DNA of 64,000 nucleotides from Trachythela sp. YZ-2020 (Eukaryota > Cnidaria > Anthozoa > Malacalcyonacea > Clavulariidae), in contig JADLSH010000363.1 in assembly GCA_016169945.1 (NCBI GenBank), positions 3,796,501 to 3,860,500 on the forward strand, written 5' to 3'. How positions within the stretch are numbered: position 1 is the first letter of the stretch; each line of letters opens with the position of its first letter. The position numbers and the translations under genes were made by a program. Below are positions 22,290 to 34,169 of the stretch, in pieces. Below the pieces are notes generated by a model, which saw only the letters and a program-made list of their open reading frames with translations, ran no database searches and was not told where the DNA came from.

Positions 22290-22815
22290 TTTATGACGTC
22301 AATGGGCGAAAAATTGGCTTATTGGCTTACTAGACGAGCATATAGCAGCAAATAGTTTGTTTAGCTATATAGTTGTTTAAATTTGTATTTAACAGCATAC
22401 ACCTTTTGCGTGATTTTTGCGTGACGCGTGTTTAGCATTTAATTCAGGCGTTATCGCGAGATTTGGATATATTTGATGGGTTAAATCGTGAAATGAAACA
22501 TTGGCGTGATTTCATGCACAGATAACGTGATTTGATGAACCAGAATTAGGATGAATAGGGGGGGGGGGGGCGGTTGCGCAAATCCAAAAAAATATCGAGC
22601 AAGCACTTCTGATATTAAATATATATATCAAGCAAATCAGCTATGATTAAAATATATCGAATAAGAATCCCAGTTCCAAACCTTATTCTGTGGGAATATG
22701 ACTGCAGCTTCCATATTCGTTTATATGAGCACATAATTTTATCTGGGCTTTATAAGTCAACAGCCTGCACCAATAGAATTATGTCCACCGAGAACCAAAT
22801 GAAGGAACTTGTAGC
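22290..22815 (+). pseudogene. Relic fifth receptor copy with the coding body deleted
   Basis: The promoter-side block is kept: TGACGTCAATGGGCGAAAAA at 22294, then GGCTTATTGGCTTACTAGA. The receptor's 3' coding end is kept at about 22770-22800: CCAATAGAATTATGTCCACC followed by GAGAACCAAATGAAGGAACT, matching the last residues (IELRPPRTR type) and stop region of the other copies. The roughly 1.0 kb between them, encoding TM1-TM7 in the other copies, is replaced by about 430 bp of unrelated AT-rich sequence. The ORF at 22643-22885 spans this junction and is not a receptor. It shows that at least five receptor units once existed here. Confidence 0.7.
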
Positions 22816-22929
22816 CTACATTTACATTCGACGAAGCATTTTAAGAATACTTTCGCCAAACATACCATGTTTACATCACTCATAGTTAAACGACAGCTCT
22901 TAACAAATCAGCGTTCAAGCTTGTAGAAC

Positions 22930-24000
22930 CCTGATCCTAAAAGTATAAGAGTAGCACGCTGAAACGAGCATGGTTAAAGGCGCATGCGCTTTCATTCGTA
23001 ATAAATTATAAAAGCGTTGTGCGTCTATTAAATGCTATGTTTCCACTCATATTCAAGGTTGTGACTTTAACAGAATGATAATAACGAATTCAATAAAATT
23101 TTCAGCAACCAAAACGTTGAGGCAAATGCTCAATCCAGACAAATGTTTAGGTCCATGCGCTAACCGAGTTAATACAGTAAGTTTCTAGACCCAGAAATTT
23201 GGAACTTGATAGACCAATATTACTTCTCATGAACGCCGGAAAATGCGGATATCATGATATTGCAAATAATCCAACAAGTCCTGTATTAAACTTTGATATC
23301 CTATATGTGACTAGTTCGCTTGCCCTAGCCTACGGCTAGGACGCGGAAGGCCGCGTGCGTAAACAGCAGCATCAGTTCATAAGTTTACTATAAAATCTAT
23401 CTGAAGTCTAACAAGAACACAGACAAATTAGATGAACACTTCAAACAAACCATGGTACAATATTAAACATTCTGAAACTAAATTGTTGATTTGTATCAGT
23501 TTTTTATGTGTTTATAAACAGGTGAGCGTGGTCAATAACTCGATTGAGCACGCTAAAAAAGCGCCGAAATTTAACAGCAGAAATTAAACTTGTTTTCACA
23601 CTTGTTTTGTGTTGTTTTTTCATGGTTTAGCATGGTTCGTGCTCTCCCAATTTCCCGCGTGCCCAATAATTCGATTGAGCACGCTAAACCATGAAAACAT
23701 TCTTAATTTTAATATAGAATATCAGTTATTTCCCGTATTGTCCGACACCGAGTTATACCTTAGTAATGGTCGACCGAGCATTTGAAAATAATTTCAGTCG
23801 GGACAATGAAAGTTATTTAATGAGATTAAAATAATTTTTCACAATTTTCGATCAAAACGTTCATTCAGTATTCACTTGTTGAACCTCCTATACACACTTT
23901 CCTTTGGTTTAACTTCCAATCTTACATGTCTATAGCTGTATATATTATGTTTTAGATATATGGATGTAGTTGATTAGAGGTGCATGGAGCCATTAGGGTA
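22930..24000. repeat. Diverged module Q after the relic, with an inverted repeat
   Basis: Contains weak matches to the Q landmarks near 23745-23995. An imperfect inverted repeat at about 23525-23690 includes CATGGTTTAGC and GCTAAACCATGAAAA, with GATTGAGCACGCTAAA repeated at both ends. No gene is seen. Confidence 0.5.
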
Positions 24001-25100
24001 AAGGTTTGCGCAAAAATGAATTTGCTGTACATTTTGTACTTAGCGGCGTACGCTTTTTTAATTAGCCTTTCTCTACAATATTAAATATACAAACACTGCA
24101 TGCTTGACTGCTAAACAACAAAATTAACTTCGCAAGACGAAAGCGATTTTAAGGCATAGAATATACACAAACGTTGCTAAGAGTTATGCTAATATACATA
24201 CTCCAATAAATGATTGTCACGCAAATGAGCACAAGTAAATATATAGGAAGAAAAATTAAAACTTCGAGAACGTAATCATGCTTGGTCATGATTACGTACA
24301 GCGAAAGACAAAATTAATTTACAAAAACAAATTTAGAAAACATTTATTCTCCAAATCTATAATTTGCATATGAAATTCCTTATTCCACCCAATCGATCAT
24401 GACTATAGTCCTAAAAGTCATAACTATAATCTTAAAAGTTCACACCATATGGTCTTTATATAGTTATGAATATAGTTCAAATAGTCATGACTATATATAG
24501 TTCTAATAGTTATGACTATATAGTCCTAAATCAAGTGTCCATGCCGACTTAGTCTTAAATGTCAATGACTATAATCCAAGTATATAGTCATGACTATGGT
24601 CCTAACATTTACAGGGCCGGACCATAAGGAGGGAGTTATAATTCGCTAGCCTTTATTTCTCGCTACACGCGGTCTGCAGAGTGAACTCTTCAGTGGGCGT
24701 TTTGTTTCATTAAAGCCTGGTTCACACTTGTCGCAAATATCGGCGTTGTCCATTGTCGGTAGTCATTAATGCATAAAATCTTTTGTCAGTTTGGAAAGAA
24801 TACAATGGATCGCCGATGAATGGCGACAAGTGTGAACCAGGCTTAAAAAGGGTTTGACTCTTCACAAAGCCGATCAGATGTAAACATAAGTATACCCAAG
24901 TATTATTTTTGAGAACACTCCAGAATAAACGTGGCTACTGCATGAAGCAAATGTTTTGGCAACACATGTCAAAATATTTGAACTGAATTTACCAGCACAA
25001 CGAATTGATGTTGCAGTAAAACTAATCTAAGTACAAGTACCTTAATTACCCCTTAGCTAAATCTGTGTGTTCTGTAGTTGCGAAAATCCTAAAAGAGCGT
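24000..25100. repeat. Upstream module P, partial copy before GPCR2
   Basis: Shares TTGTACTTAGCGGCGTACGC, the palindrome-rich GACTATAGTC minisatellite (24399-24605), TCTCGCTACACGCGG and TGAACATAAG-like landmarks with the other P copies. It is more diverged than the 32.6-kb and 46.4-kb copies and lacks the 28-bp minisatellite. Confidence 0.75.
24714..24842. mobile_element. TTAA-flanked MITE, 129 bp
   Basis: Ends AGCCTGGTTCACACTTGTCG and CGACAAGTGTGAACCAGGC, flanked by TTAA at 24710-24713 and 24843-24846. The paralogs near 33420 and 47665 read TTATTAAAAAAAGTG with no element. The TTAA target suggests the piggyBac superfamily; no transposase is present. Confidence 0.85.
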
Positions 25101-25663
25101 TATTTTCATTAGCTTACCCAAAACGTTTTAGGCGCCACAGACGTAACTATATATAGTTAAAAACATTAAACATACCTGTTAAAGTTTCAGCAAAATTGAT
25201 TAAATTATAATTGCTTGTAGTTACAGTTATCCGCTGCTTTAAACCTGATTGTATCGTTTACACCATAGTATAAAAACACTTAATCTTTGACGCTAATCTT
25301 CTTTGAATTCTTAAGCCATATTCCCTTGAGCCTTAATTTTCTTCATTTTAATTCACTAAAATTGACTTGTTACTTCTTTCACGGCTTGCCTTTCAAAATT
25401 GAAATTGAAAATTGAAACGTCAATCAAATTAATTTTATAGACTGGTAGGAGCATTAAATACACCTACTGTTTTGAGAACAGTCAGTTGGAAGTCTAAGTT
25501 GGAAAGAAGAGTCAGAATTTCGAGCAGAACTTGGGAGGTTATACGAGTTGGTAGAATTGTAGGCTGGATGAGAGAAGGCTAAAAAGTTGAAAATAATTTC
25601 AAAGGATATAAATATTAGGTAAGACACACACGAATTCAGTTTGTATAACGCACATATATTAAT

Positions 25664-25807
25664 AACTACTTATTAACCGAAAGTGAGGTCTTTACGGTAA
25701 AATATTAAACCGAGGTCTTGCCGTATTGACCCGAGCGATATCAATACGGCAAGACCGAGGTTTAATATTTGCGGCAAAGACCAAACTTTTGAGGTTAATA
25801 AGTAGTT
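25664..25807. repeat. Hairpin with about 65-bp arms
   Basis: Left arm AACTACTTATTAACC and further inward GGTCTTGCCGTATTGA; right arm TCAATACGGCAAGACC and GGTTAATAAGTAGTT. The arms match with a few mismatches around a loop of about 13 bp. The minus-strand frame 25673-25894 is an arm artefact. Confidence 0.8.
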
Positions 25808-26083
25808 CATTATATGGCACAACCATGCATAAGTAGCAAAACTAAGTAGTTTATTATATGGTTTGTGTTTGCTGTAGGGCATTAAAAATTTCATAATGTT
25901 CCGCGAGGCATCAGGCTACGTGATTTTCCGGAACGCTGATTAGCGAATCATATATATGGCGTAAACTACAGGAACTAGCGCTTGCCATATACTGTATTGT
26001 ATTGTATTTGTATTGAAAGTTTATTTAGGCACGGTAGAACCATCAGTAAAAATTTTATTTCAGTAAATATATCAGTATATGTA

Positions 26084-26315
26084 GGTTTAGAAATTTGGTT
26101 GTCTTCTACAGACTCACACACGCCAACCATGTAAATCAGTATTTTTTTTTGTTCTTTGTAAATAGTATTACTACTATATTTAAATATATAATATATATAG
26201 TAGATAATATATATTTAAATATAGTAGTAATATACTATTTACAAAGAACAAAAAAAATACTGATTTACATGGTTGGCGTGTGTGAGTCTGTAGAAGCTAA
26301 CCAAATTTCTAAACC
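26084..26315. repeat. Large palindrome made from a duplicated LINE 3' end
   Basis: Arms of about 110 bp run from GGTTTAGAAATTTGGTT to AACCAAATTTCTAAACC around an AT-only centre near 26198. Both arms encode the same LINE C-terminal residues (FYRLTHANHVNQYFF), + strand on the left and - strand on the right. It is therefore an inverted duplication of the 3' end of the LINE at 26316-27335. Confidence 0.8.
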
Positions 26316-27335
26316 TTTTCTAAAGACACGTACTAAGAGATTGTGCCGATCGAAGTTCAGTTGGTAAACTATTCCATACAACTGCTCCGTCATAGCTCAA
26401 GGAGCGTTTTAAATAATCTGTGTCCGGCTTGGGGACAAACAGTTTATTCTCATTGTCTCTCAAGCTATAAGACAAGATCTCCAGCTAAAAAAATCTTGTA
26501 GGTATACTGAGGTACGCACTTAGAAATAGTTTTGTACATAAGGATTGCTTTGTGTTTTTTTGCGATTAATCGATAACTTGTGCCAATTTATCTCCTCTAA
26601 TAGAGAGCTCGAGGAGGTTTCGTATGTGCATTCTGCAATCATATACGAGCGGCACGATTTTGTAGTTTTTGTAGTTTACTGCTCAACTGGCTGCCGATAC
26701 TGTCCCAAACTGGACAGCAGTAATTAAGGCAAGGTTCAATTAAGCCTCTGTAGGCTTTCTCCACAGTTTCCCTACATATAAATCGCCTCACTCGTTTAAG
26801 AGCTCCAATTCCTGATGATATTCTTTTACAAATAACTAACATTAACATGGTTCTTCCAGGTTAAGTTTTTATCAATGGTTAAGCGTAAGGATTTCGTGTG
26901 CTGAACTCTTTTGATTTGAATATTATCTACGCACATGTTGAGATTATTCACATCATGTCTCATAAGCCTCTGCCGAGAGCCAATGACCATGAATCCTGTC
27001 TTAGCTATATTTAAGCTCAATCTATTTGCTATGAGCCAAGTGTTTAAGCTACTCAGCTCAGTGTTCATAATATCTTCGAGATCAATAAGATTAGAGCTTT
27101 GGAAGCTAATATTTGTATCATTCGCGTATATACTCGATAAGCCGTTGTTCAAACAGTTTGGCAAGTCATTGATATAGACCAAGAATAAAAGGGGACCTAT
27201 TATAGAACATTGAAGGATCCCATAACTAATTGGTCGACTACTAGATAGATGTCCATTTACACAACATCTTTGTGTACGACTTGATAGATAAGAATGGAAC
27301 AATTTTAATGTGTTTTCATCAACTCCATAATAAAT
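26200..27335 (-). pseudogene. 5'-truncated LINE reverse transcriptase, C-terminal half
   Basis: The minus-strand frame 27431-26826 enters the RT at FHSYLSSRTQRCCVNGHLSS and continues with IGPLLFLVYINDLP and SIYANDTNISF, where the catalytic YADD has become YAND. It then reads SLNTWLIANRLSLNIAKTG. A second frame (26848-26639) carries LIEPCLNYCCPVWDSIG and KLQNRAARI. A third stretch near 26400-26316 gives SYDGAVVWNSLP and the C-terminus. Frameshifts and the lost catalytic Asp show it is dead. Typical of CR1/jockey-like LINEs. Confidence 0.8.
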
Positions 27336-27699
27336 AGCTAGCGTTATTTGTAGTTTATTTCTGGATAACAGTATGGACAGGGCGATTTGAAATTCACATG
27401 CATGAATTACGAGTTTTTGAAGTTTTTTCAATGAGGGAATTTCTCTCAGAATTTGTAAAGAATGAAAATATAAAGATATAAATAATATCTTTTAAGAAAT
27501 TTTGAGGAAGCCATACATATTTTAAACATATAATCAGGAGCAGTTGTGAAAAGATCAACTATAAGCCCTCCTGCAGAAATCAACTGCTCCCGGGTTAACT
27601 TCCTTTTACAAGAACCCTTCAATATTTTGTTTTATCGAAGGAGATCCCACATTTTAGGATATGATATATAGTATAGTTATCTAGAGCACACTCATAACG

Positions 27700-27930
27700 C
27701 CGCTGTTAGCTCAGTTGTTTAAACATCGAGCTGTGAAGCGCTAGGCCATTGGTTCAAATCCCCGTGTCAAAGCAACACCCAGGTCATAAAATAAGTGAGG
27801 GAGAAAGTGCTGCCTTTGCTCAAAAAGCAGTAATTGGTTATAAACCTATATACATTCATGTCAACTACTTTAATAAACCGTTTGCCACCGGTAACCTTTG
27901 TAGATATTGGGTTGTAAAAACCCGTTGGTG
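27700..27930 (+). mobile_element. tRNA-derived SINE
   Basis: Box A TTAGCTCAGTTG at 27706-27717 and box B GGTTCAAATCC at 27751-27761 have tRNA-like spacing. The body includes ACCCAGGTCATAAAATAAGT and AATTGGTTATAAACCTATA. Related to 12990-13210. No aminoacyl stem is evident, so it is not called a tRNA gene. Confidence 0.65.
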
Positions 27931-28054
27931 AACATAATTAATTCAAATTGAAATATCAAAACGAAATCGCTATCTGTTCTCATTGGAGATATTTATGTTC
28001 GCAAGAAACAGAATAACAAAAAACTATGTGCAGGTATATAATGCAATCAACGTC

Positions 28055-28410
28055 GTGATACGTGTATGCCCCTTTCAGACTGTGATTTCAAAAACATATG
28101 TACAAATTATCGCAATTCCCTTGCAAGTGGGGAGGGGGGAGAGGGGGTAAATTATTGGAGAGGGGCTCTAATAGAGAGAGAGCTTAATAGACAGGGGTAC
28201 TTAATAGAGAGGGAAATTAATACAGAAGTTGGTTTATCCGAATTGAAAGAAATTAACCCAAGAAACTAACGTGAACTTCCACGATAATATATGTGTTTTT
28301 TTGGTGTGAAGGGGGAGGGGTGTAATATAGAGAGAGGGATTTAATTAATTAATTACTGTTAAAGGTGGTTATTCGAAAGGCAGCTTTATTTGAGAGAGGG
28401 GGCTTAATAA
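28055..28410. repeat. Purine-rich tract upstream of GPCR2
   Basis: Same family as 13390-13735: CCCTTTCAGACTGTGATTTC, then AATAGAGAGAGAGC and TTAATAGAGAGGG units, followed by AACGTGAACTTCCACGATAA. Confidence 0.6.
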
Positions 28411-28649
28411 CGGATTACGGTAATCATATCGAAAATGAATAATTACTATTTTTCTTTCAGTTATTTGAAGAATTGTTTATAAAATATCGTTTGATTGTGT
28501 GATGGATATACTGAATACATCTCTAATGGTAGAAATGAATGGTACTCAAACACAAGGTTTGTGCAAAAGCTGACTGACATACTTTACTATACAGGCGAAA
28601 AAAGCGTTTATGACCTGCGCCATGACGTCATATTTTCAGCTTGGGTTGT

Positions 28650-28705
28650 TTGTGTGTTTGTATGTTTGTATGTTTGTATGTTTGTATGTTTGTATGTTTG
28701 TATGT
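28650..28705. repeat. (TTTGTATG)n microsatellite, about six units
   Basis: Period-8 repeat. The cognate sequence before GPCR1 near 13950 has no expansion, so it grew in the GPCR2 unit only. It produces the artificial Cys/Val-rich reading frame 28495-28755. Confidence 0.9.
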
Positions 28706-29324
28706 GTGGTTGTTTGTCTGTCAACAGGTTATTCAAAAACTATCAAACAGTTTAATACAAGCATAAAGTAGTGGAGTATAGATGGTCGTAGGCCAGAGAC
28801 CAATCGGTCAAATTTAAGTTCAATTTGGATGAAAATTGGATGAGAAATGTACAAATGTTTGTCTTGTTTTCCTGGCCGAAAAGAACTGAATGCGTAATTA
28901 ATGCATGTATAATTTATGCATGAATACTTGACGAAGGTATGAGCAATCAAAATATCCGCTACTGATGTCATGTGCTCGGCTTTTTAATTCTTTAATTTCT
29001 GTTTGATATATTGTATATAAAATTCCAGCTAAATTCTTTGAAATATATCAGAAATAAAGAACAGAATAAAAATATTGAAAAAAATTAGAAGTTGTGTCAT
29101 GCATGACGTCAATAGGCGAAACATTGGCTTATTGGCTTATTAGAAGGGCGTATTACTAGAACACTGTCCAAGTTTTTCTGACTACTGCAGTAATTTTTGT
29201 TCATTACCTAGGGCCAAGTTTTGCACTGATGTTGTCAAACAATACCAGTACGATATATAATCGTACAAATCCAACAGAGATGGTTATTATTCTTTGCGAC
29301 AGTGTGTAGATGAAATGAAACGCA

Positions 29325-30335
29325 TTGCAGGAGCCGAACTTATCAGAGAAAATTATATTAATTTTCATCACCATCTTCACAATTCTGGGAAATACTTTGG
29401 TTTTGATTGCGACCTGGAGAGAAAGAAGTCTTCATCAACCAAATAAATATTTTATTGCTTGTCTGGCTGTCGCTGATCTTTTGGTTGGAATGTTTATAGG
29501 ACCACTGAAGTTGTATGATCGCATTATCTATTATAAATCGGTACTTACCACATCTATTCATCTGTGTGGTTTGATGGTGTGGATAGATACCTTTGCGTTA
29601 ACAACATCTATATATACACTGACCTTCATCAGTTTTGACCGATATCTTAAAATCAGTAAGCCATTTCTGTATAAATCACGAATGACAACTTCTACATCAC
29701 TGAAAGTAATCTTCATCATTGTTTTCATTTCAACTGCCTTTGCCACTTACGCCGCCACTCCTCATTCAGGGAGCTACGGAATTCTGTATACTGGCTTCAT
29801 TTTATGCTCTAGCGCCGACTTTAATAAAGTCGAAAGATTCTACACTTTTGTGTCAGTAAGTGCGTTTTTCCTACCCAGCATATTCATAGTGATTATGTAC
29901 ACTCTCATTTTTGCTGTTGCTCATAAACGACAAAAAATGCTGCGAAATGGCCAACTGGGCCAAACTTCCAATGATCAGAACCAACGAACTGCTCTTCATC
30001 AAGATATGAAAGTGATTAGAATGTTGTTGCTTGTCGCGGGAGTGTTTATATTTTGCTGGGGTCCTCACTTTATTAGGATATTGCTTTTCTATTACTATCC
30101 AAATTTTATTGATCGGGATAACAGTTCATTAAGCTACAGGTATCGGCAGTTGATAATTATTTCTGTAGTACACACGCTCCCACTGTTTAACAGTATATGC
30201 AATCCAATAATTTATGCTTGGCTGGACCAAACGTACAGAGAAGCTTTCAAACACCTGTTTCAGCAAATGATGTGTCGGGCAGACTCAAGAAGACAACAAC
30301 CACCCATAGAGCTACGTCCACCGAGAATCAGATGA
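29325..30335 (+). pseudogene. GPCR2: class A aminergic-like receptor with a damaged start
   Basis: A continuous 336-codon frame covers TM1-TM7. Residues counted from a TTG codon at 29325: N23 of ILGNTL, D51 of LAVADLL, C81, D88 in MVWID (position 3.32), DRY at 105-107, CWGP at 244-247, NPIIY at 293-297 and a basic C-tail. No ATG lies in frame before TM2, because a TGA sits at 29316-29318, and the ATG used by the other copies is altered (GCAGTAATTTTT near 29184). Either the N-terminus is broken or an upstream exon is spliced on; TTGCAG at 29325-29330 is a possible acceptor. Extracellular loops 1 and 2 differ strongly from the other copies (YDRIIYYKSVLTTS, YTGFILCSSADF) while the helices are conserved. 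I list it as a probable pseudogene but it may be functional. Confidence 0.75.
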
Positions 30336-30339
30336 AGGA

Positions 30340-32580
30340 ACTTATAAATTCAAATGCGAAGACATATTTTAGTTATAGTTTCGACAAACATTTTCTATTT
30401 TACCGATTAATCGAAAAGTTGCACAAATTTTGTGTTTATCTGAGTTATAGATAAACGATAGCTCTGCGCTTTAAAGGGACGTTAGGCTTTTAAAGACCCT
30501 CAAGGAACAAAAGACGTTTAAAGACCAAAAACGTTGAGGAAAACGCCTTAATCCGTACACTTTTTTAAGCCAAGGCACTTTAAAACAGGGTTAATAAATA
30601 ACTAAAGTTTCTATATAGGTTAATGAATAAAGAGATTTGAAAGTCAGTAGACCGAAATTTTGCAGGAACGAAAATGCAGCTATCATAATACTGGAACTAA
30701 TCCAGGCTGAATGGCCTGTATTTAACATTGAAATCCCACGATATGAGTAAACTGAGTAAAAGTTTAACCTCAAGTTTAACAGTTCATAACTTATATACAT
30801 TTGCTATAAAATCAAACAAGAACACTGAACGATTATATGGAAACATCAAGCAAACTATGCCAGCCTGTGTTATTATTTCACACATGGCGTGATATTATAT
30901 TGTCAATTTGTATAATGATTAATATAAGGACAGTTATGTGAGCACGTGTATTCAGACGTGACATATAATAGGCTATTTTAAGACAGATGAATATTTATTT
31001 CGAATTACCCTTTGTCAAGGGTGAAAATCCATCTCAAAAAGTACGAGGGGGGGGGATGTAGCCAGCTAATAGTTATGGAGACATGTAATACGTTTAACGT
31101 TTTCATGGCATTTCCGCATCATTTATAGACACTTCCCGACAGGAATGTAACTTGGGTCTAAGCATTAGGCCTAGGGTATGAGTTCGTTTTGCCAGGCGAA
31201 AGGGCGTGGTAAAGGGACAGGCCAAATCCAAAATTGTCTATTGGGGACCCATGCCGCTAGCACGAGGGCACTAGAAGGATATGTGAGCATGCTCGTCCAG
31301 AAAATGTTGACATCTAGATTTCTGAAACGCCATTTCATGCACTTTGGAGAAACATTTTGCATAATTCTGATGATCAGAACATGTCGTATAAACAAATGTG
31401 GAAAAAATGGGGGAGATAATTACATATTGATCCTCCTCTGCCCAAAAAGTGGTGGAAATTCATCCCTCCCTTCCTCTATCCTTTATCAAAACTTCTATTC
31501 AGCGTTTTCAATTTTTGAAACTCTCGTACAAAGGAGAACAAGTCTGACTCTCACATGCCTATATAACTGTACATTGATTATACGCTTTAGATATATCTAG
31601 TTGATTATACCCCTGAGGTTCATATATACGGCCATAAACATATTATATTAAGATACTTAAATCCTTCTTGCAATTCTTATGGAGTGTCAATAATGTACAT
31701 AATACAGTCAAGACAAAGACGAGCCTAGCTTAAAAATAATTATGTTTATATATACTATATTGTAGATAATTTAGTTGCAATGTAAAATTAAAGAACTTTA
31801 TAATTCTCTTCCGCTGGAAAGATCGTTTATTCTAAGGCTAAAGAGATGTTAACAAACAGTAGTTAGTTTTTAATCATTATGTAAACAACCATTTGAATGA
31901 GAAGATGGGATTTTGAAAACCTATTGTATAAATAGGAATGTACAATGGTCGTTTTTATACTATATAAGCTCTGTTTTCATGTAGTCTATATATAGCGAAT
32001 GAATGAACGAACGATGAATGCCTCAATAAATGAAATCTTATTAAGCACGAAATTCTCACAGACTTACATTTGATTTTTTTATGGTTCTGAACGCTAATTT
32101 TATATGTTCATACACGATGAAGTCGCCTCCATACATGCATGTCCAGTACTGTCAAATCGTCTCAATTCGCACGGTGATGGAGAGATTTGTAACTTGATAT
32201 CTCACATTCATCGGCATAGGGCGAAACAATTTGCGCAATGTTTCGATCTTTTCCATCCGCCCCATTCGTTAGATTCCTGATCGCAGGTCCACTCCTGCAT
32301 GGCGGCTGCGTTATATGCAAATGTTAAAATTTATAAGCTTTATTTCTCGACTTGGATTTTATGCGGGACTTTGTGTGCAAGGTAAGTATTATATATTTGA
32401 GCCTAAGTTGTTCTGAACTCTGACTTCCTCTTTTAAGTAGGTTTCGAATAGACGATCAAATGGTTGATCTTAATGGCACCACGTAAATACAACTTCTTTA
32501 CAACAAGTTGTCCGAAGTAAAACTGTTTTCGTTGTATTTGATATTTTATAAGTACAAAAGTTTTCATGCTTCCCCTAGAA
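30340..32580. repeat. Downstream module Q after GPCR2
   Basis: Nearly colinear with 43020-45440. Landmarks are CGATTAATCGAAAAG, AACAGTTCATAACTTATATA, ATTCAGACGTGACATATAAT, the CCCTGAGGTTCATATATACG block and the CACGGTGATGGAGAGATTTG block. No gene is supported; the short frames on both strands are not domain-bearing. It runs directly into module P copy B. Confidence 0.85.
32299..32381 (+). other. Possible first exon with consensus splice donor in module Q
   Basis: An ATG at 32299 opens a short hydrophobic frame that runs to AAG|GTAAGT (donor at 32382). The copy at 45141-45223 keeps the donor but has a TGA in the frame (ATT TGA where this copy has ATT TTA). The copy at 8726-8844 differs throughout. 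The donor is conserved and the coding frame is not, so a non-coding exon or chance are the main readings. Confidence 0.3.
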
Positions 32581-33989
32581 GATAAAGATATATATTTAAT
32601 TTTATCCCGCCATTTTTCCAAAATCTTAAAATACAGTGAAAGGGACGAGTCATTAAATATGCAGTGAGGGGGACGACTCATTAAGTATGCAGAACATGGG
32701 AGAGTCATTAATTCGATGTAAAATGAAATTCGGTCAAAGGATTTACAAAAATGAAACTTTGCTGTGCATTTTGTACTTCGCGGCGTACTTTTTATTAATT
32801 AATCTTTCTCTACCAGCTGTAAACGTTGCTTAACTCTTTAAACAACACAAAAACTTCCCAAGACGAAAAGATATAATTCATAGGCATTGAGAATACAAAT
32901 ATACACAAGCTTTGCTAAGATCTTTGATAATCACACAGCACAATAAAATAATATGATTGTTAAGCAAATGAGCACAAGTTAACGTATAGGAATAAAAATG
33001 AAACATTAAACATGCAAAGCCATGCAAAAAGCAGCGAAAGAAAAAAACAAATTTTGAAAATTTCTTTTCTACTGGCTGTTAAGACCCAGCATGATTTGCA
33101 TATTAAATTCATTAATCCACCCATTCGATTATGACTATAGTCCTAAAAGTCATGACTATAATCTTAAAAATCATACTATAATCTTTATGGTCATGACTAT
33201 AGTCCTAAATAGTGTCGACCATAATTATAATAGTCATGACTAAATATAGTTCTAATAGTTGATTATAGTCCTAAATGTCTATGACTATGGTCTTAAAAGT
33301 CAAGGACTATAGTCCTAAAAGTCCAGGACTAAAAGTCCAGGAGAGAGTTACAATTCGCTAGGTTCGTCTCTCGCTATACACGCGGTGAGAATGAATGCTT
33401 CAGTGGGCGTCTTGTTTTATTAAAAAAAGTGTTTAGTCCTCACGAAGGCTAGCAGATGTGAACATAAGGATACCCAAGTATTATTTTTGAGACCACTTCC
33501 AGAATAATCGTAGCTACATGCGTGAAGCAAATGTTTTGGAAACACATGTCAAAATAATTGAACTTTACCAGCTGACAATGAACTCATGTTCTAGAACTAA
33601 AAGTACTTGTGTCAACAATTTTGGAAGAAACAGAATTTTAAATAGTTTCTCCTCCTTCAAGTTTTCTTTTCACTGTTCCTTCGCTTTGTTTACAAAGTCA
33701 CTTTCACAAAGGCGTCTTTCTCGTAAATACTAGCTTTTTGAATTGGTGCAGTTGCTAATCTAAAAACATCAAAATGTTTTATGCACTTTGCAACAATTCC
33801 TTTACAACAATTTAAAAATATGAATATATAATTAGTTATGTGGTCACGTGTCAGATATATATACCTATTTTACTATATGAAGAGACAATCTTTCCTAAGT
33901 TCAGAGTTTAGCGACGGTGCATTGAAATATACTCACTTTGAACTTAAAAACAATGTAGCACAGGATAACGAATGTCCGAGGCTAATTAA

Positions 33990-34128
33990 AGGCTGTTTTC
34001 CACTTCAACCGTATCGTATCGAAACGTAGCGTTTTTCTTTGTTTCATGAACACTCGGGTAGAACTAATGACTTCGACACAAACGAAAACGCTACGATACG
34101 TTCGATACGTCTGAAGTGGAAAATTGCC
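33990..34128. mobile_element. TTAA-flanked MITE, 139 bp, copy B
   Basis: Flanked by TTAA at 33986-33989 and 34129-34132. Ends AGGCTGTTTTCCACTTCAAC and GAAGTGGAAAATTGCC are inverted repeats. The inner arms AACGTAGCGTTTTT and AAAACGCTACG also pair. Identical in length to 48254-48392. Confidence 0.85.
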
Positions 34129-34169
34129 TTAAAGAATGATTTGTACTAGAGTGCTTCGATTGGGCGCCG

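Noticed and set aside
27706..27761. Functional tRNA gene
   Set aside because: Box A and box B are present but no paired acceptor stem can be drawn; the sequence continues as a SINE body and has a related decayed copy.
28495..28755. Cys/Val-rich 86-codon frame
   Set aside because: Produced by translation of the TTTGTATG microsatellite.
33838..34029. 63-codon frame, also at 48102
   Set aside because: Ends inside a MITE, and in unit A an extra GCTA before the MITE ends it early.
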